Assembly (NCBI GenBank): GCA_902474645.1
Contig: CABRWN010000057.1
Location: forward strand, 1 to 10,993
DNA length: 10,993 nucleotides
Origin: an uncultured Collinsella sp.
GTDB taxonomy: Bacteria > Actinomycetota > Coriobacteriia > Coriobacteriales > Coriobacteriaceae
Direction: 5' to 3'
The translations under genes and the position numbers were made by a program. The notes under the pieces were generated by a model. It ran no database searches, was not told where the DNA came from, and saw only the letters and a list, made by a program, of their open reading frames with translations. Shown here in pieces: positions 9,310 to 10,993 of this stretch. Each line of letters starts with the position of its first letter. The first letter of the stretch is position 1.

Positions 9310-10993
9310 ATGTCGAAACAAGCGGTCGTTGGAATCTTGGCGCATGTCGATGCCGGCAAGACCACGCTGGCCGAGGCCATGCTGTTCAACGCGGGTCGCA
9401 TTCGCAAGCGCGGGCGCGTGGACGATGGCGATTCGCATCTGGACACTAATGCGATCGAGCGCGAGCGCGGCATCACGATTTTCTCGTCACAGGCCGTGCT
9501 CGACCATGGCGATACCCACGTCATGCTCGTGGATGCACCGGGACATGTCGATTTTTCTGCCGAGGCGGAGCGCACGCTGCGCGCGCTCGACTACGCGATT
9601 TTAGTTGTGGGCGCCAACGATGGCGTGCAGGGGCACACCGAAACCCTGTGGCGCCTGCTTGCGCGCTATGACATTCCGACGTTCATCTTTATCAACAAGA
9701 TCGATCTGGAGAATCCCGGCCGCGATGTTTTGCTGGCACAGCTTGGGCAACGTCTTTCCGAGGGCTGCCTGGATGCCAGCGAACTGTTGGCGGGCGGCAC
9801 CGTTCAGGAGGACGCTGCTGCGTTGGATGAAGTGGCTCTCGACGAGTTTCTCGACGCAGGGGAGCTTTCGACTGCCACGCTTTCGCGGCTTGTCGCAGAG
9901 CGAAAGTTGTTTCCCTGCTTTGCGGGCTCGGCGCTCAAGGACCAGGGTGTGGCAGAGCTACTCGACGGCATATGCGCTCTGATGCGCGAGCGAACATGGC
10001 CCCAGGAGTTCGCCGCGCGTGTCTACCGCGTGAGCCGTGGAGACCGTGGCGAGCGTCTTACCTGGGTCAAGGTGACGGGCGGCACGCTGCATGCCAAGCA
10101 GATGATTGACGGACGTTCCGGTGCCGAGGCATGGGAGCAAAAGGTCGATCAGGTACGCATCTATAACGGCGAGAAGTATGAGCTTGCCCAAGAAATTGCT
10201 GCTGGCGGTATTTGTGCCGTGACGGGTCTTGCGCACGTTCGCCCAGGGGACGCCCTGGGTGCGGAGCCTGCGGGCGATGCGCCCGTCATTGCGCCGGTCC
10301 TCACCTATACGGTGCTTCCAGGCGAACACGATGTCCATGCGGTGTTCAAAGCACTGACTGAGCTGGCGGACGAAGATCCCATGCTCGGCGTAAGCTGGAA
10401 TACTCATCTGGAGCAGATTCACCTGCAGCTGATGGGCGCCGTGCAACTCGAGGTCGTGCAGCGGGTGTTGGCCGATCGCTTTGGCCTTTCGGTTGCGTTT
10501 GAGTCTGGCGGCATTCTCTATAAGGAGACTATTTCGCAGCCGGTCGAGGGCGTGGGCCACTTTGAGCCACTGCGCCACTATGCCGAGGTGCATCTACGCC
10601 TGGAGCCGTTGCCAGCGGGTTCGGGCGTGCAGTTTGGTACCGTGACCTCGACCGACGAGCTCGATCTTAACTGGCAGCGTTTGGCACTCACCAACGCCAT
10701 GGAGCGCGATCACCTGGGCGTGCTGACCGGCTCGCCCATCACCGATGTGCGCATTACGCTCACGGGCGGCCGTGCGCATGCCAAACATACCGAGGGTGGC
10801 GATTTTCGCCAGGCCACGTACCGCGCGATTCGCCAGGGTTTGATGCAGGCGCGCGAGGCCGGTGCGGTGGTACTGTTGGAACCGTGGTATCGCTTTGAGC
10901 TCGAGGGGCCGGGGGAGTGCGTGGGCCGGGCGCTCTCGGATGCCACGCGCATGGGTGCCGAGTACGAGCCGCCGACGATGGCGGGCGACCGGG
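9310..10993 (+). CDS. EF-G/Tet(M)-like ribosomal-protection GTPase (3' end outside window)
   Basis: The frame is open for 561 residues to the window edge; Tet(M) has 639, so roughly 80 C-terminal residues are missing. The protein belongs to translational GTPases that act at the ribosomal A site. All GTP-binding motifs are present: A-H-V-D-A-G-K-T-T (11-19), R-G-I-T (53-56), D-A-P-G-H (75-79), N-K-I-D (129-132) and G-S-A-L-K (206-210). The text around them (DAPGHVDF, DGVQGHTETLWRLL, IPTFIFINKID) is closer to Tet(M)/Tet(O) than to housekeeping EF-G. Later blocks include Q-L-M-G-A-V-Q-L-E-V-V, I-L-Y-K-E-T-I and, in domain IV, G-S-P-I-T-D-V-R-I-T-L and H-T-E-G-G-D-F-R-Q-A-T. AGGAGAG precedes ATG 9310. 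It could be an acquired or intrinsic resistance-type protein or a chromosomal paralogue with another role; resistance is not shown. Confidence 0.87.
   Translation, partial: MSKQAVVGILAHVDAGKTTLAEAMLFNAGRIRKRGRVDDGDSHLDTNAIERERGITIFSSQAVLDHGDTHVMLVDAPGHVDFSAEAERTLRALDYAILVVGANDGVQGHTETLWRLLARYDIPTFIFINKIDLENPGRDVLLAQLGQRLSEGCLDASELLAGGTVQEDAAALDEVALDEFLDAGELSTATLSRLVAERKLFPCFAGSALKDQGVAELLDGICALMRERTWPQEFAARVYRVSRGDRGERLTWVKVTGGTLHAKQMIDGRSGAEAWEQKVDQVRIYNGEKYELAQEIAAGGICAVTGLAHVRPGDALGAEPAGDAPVIAPVLTYTVLPGEHDVHAVFKALTELADEDPMLGVSWNTHLEQIHLQLMGAVQLEVVQRVLADRFGLSVAFESGGILYKETISQPVEGVGHFEPLRHYAEVHLRLEPLPAGSGVQFGTVTSTDELDLNWQRLALTNAMERDHLGVLTGSPITDVRITLTGGRAHAKHTEGGDFRQATYRAIRQGLMQAREAGAVVLLEPWYRFELEGPGECVGRALSDATRMGAEYEPPTMAGDR

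Noticed and set aside
9958..10593. 211-residue minus-strand frame inside the GTPase gene
   Set aside because: The plus strand encodes continuous translational GTPase sequence; the antisense frame is a shadow.
9310..10993. Tn916-type mobile tet(M) element
   Set aside because: No integrase, excisionase, conjugation gene, terminal repeat or composition change is seen around the gene, and its sequence only resembles Tet(M) at family level.

Overview
The window reads as chromosomal DNA of a fairly high-GC anaerobic actinobacterium, most likely a Coriobacteriia member of the Collinsella type. This is an inference from GC-rich wobble positions, AAGGAG-type ribosome binding sites and the look of the proteins; no marker gene in the window proves it. 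I see no mobile element, tRNA, rRNA, CRISPR array or phage gene.

Layout. (1) 132-947 (+): RlmA-type 23S rRNA guanine-N1 methyltransferase, behind a promoter region with a 9-bp inverted repeat and followed by two stem-loops. (2) 1076-3196: a LysR-type regulator (1671-2609, +) flanked on both sides by two paralogous four-helix membrane proteins of about 132 residues, both on the minus strand. The regulator and the first paralogue are divergent and share a 193-bp spacer holding two palindromes. (3) 3257-7188, minus strand: a two-gene unit. A family-3 solute-binding lipoprotein comes first, then a very large membrane protein with two extracellular Cache sensor domains joined to a complete MscS-type channel. 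The channel gene is split by a -1 frameshift in a run of five A's (4661-4665) into a Cache half (4642-6339) and a Cache-end/MscS half (3257-4660). No ABC permease or ATPase accompanies the binding protein. (4) 7440-8144 (+): RsmJ-like 16S rRNA methyltransferase. (5) 8193-8489 (-): small Cys/His-rich protein, divergent from (6) 8567-9055 (+): GNAT acetyltransferase; the two share a spacer with an 8-bp-arm inverted repeat. (7) 9310 to the window edge (+): a GTPase of the EF-G / Tet(M) ribosomal-protection family, cut at its C-terminus by the end of the window.

How it fits together. Three genes act on the ribosome (RlmA-like, RsmJ-like, Tet(M)-like), but they are separate transcription units; the two methyltransferase genes share a 17-nt upstream motif. 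The most interesting part is the binding protein plus Cache-Cache-MscS unit. Its domain order suggests a channel gated, or tuned, by extracellular small molecules, with the lipoprotein as a possible ligand-presenting partner. That role is inference. The frameshift means that in this strain the channel may be inactivated, phase-variable, rescued by recoding, or simply misassembled.
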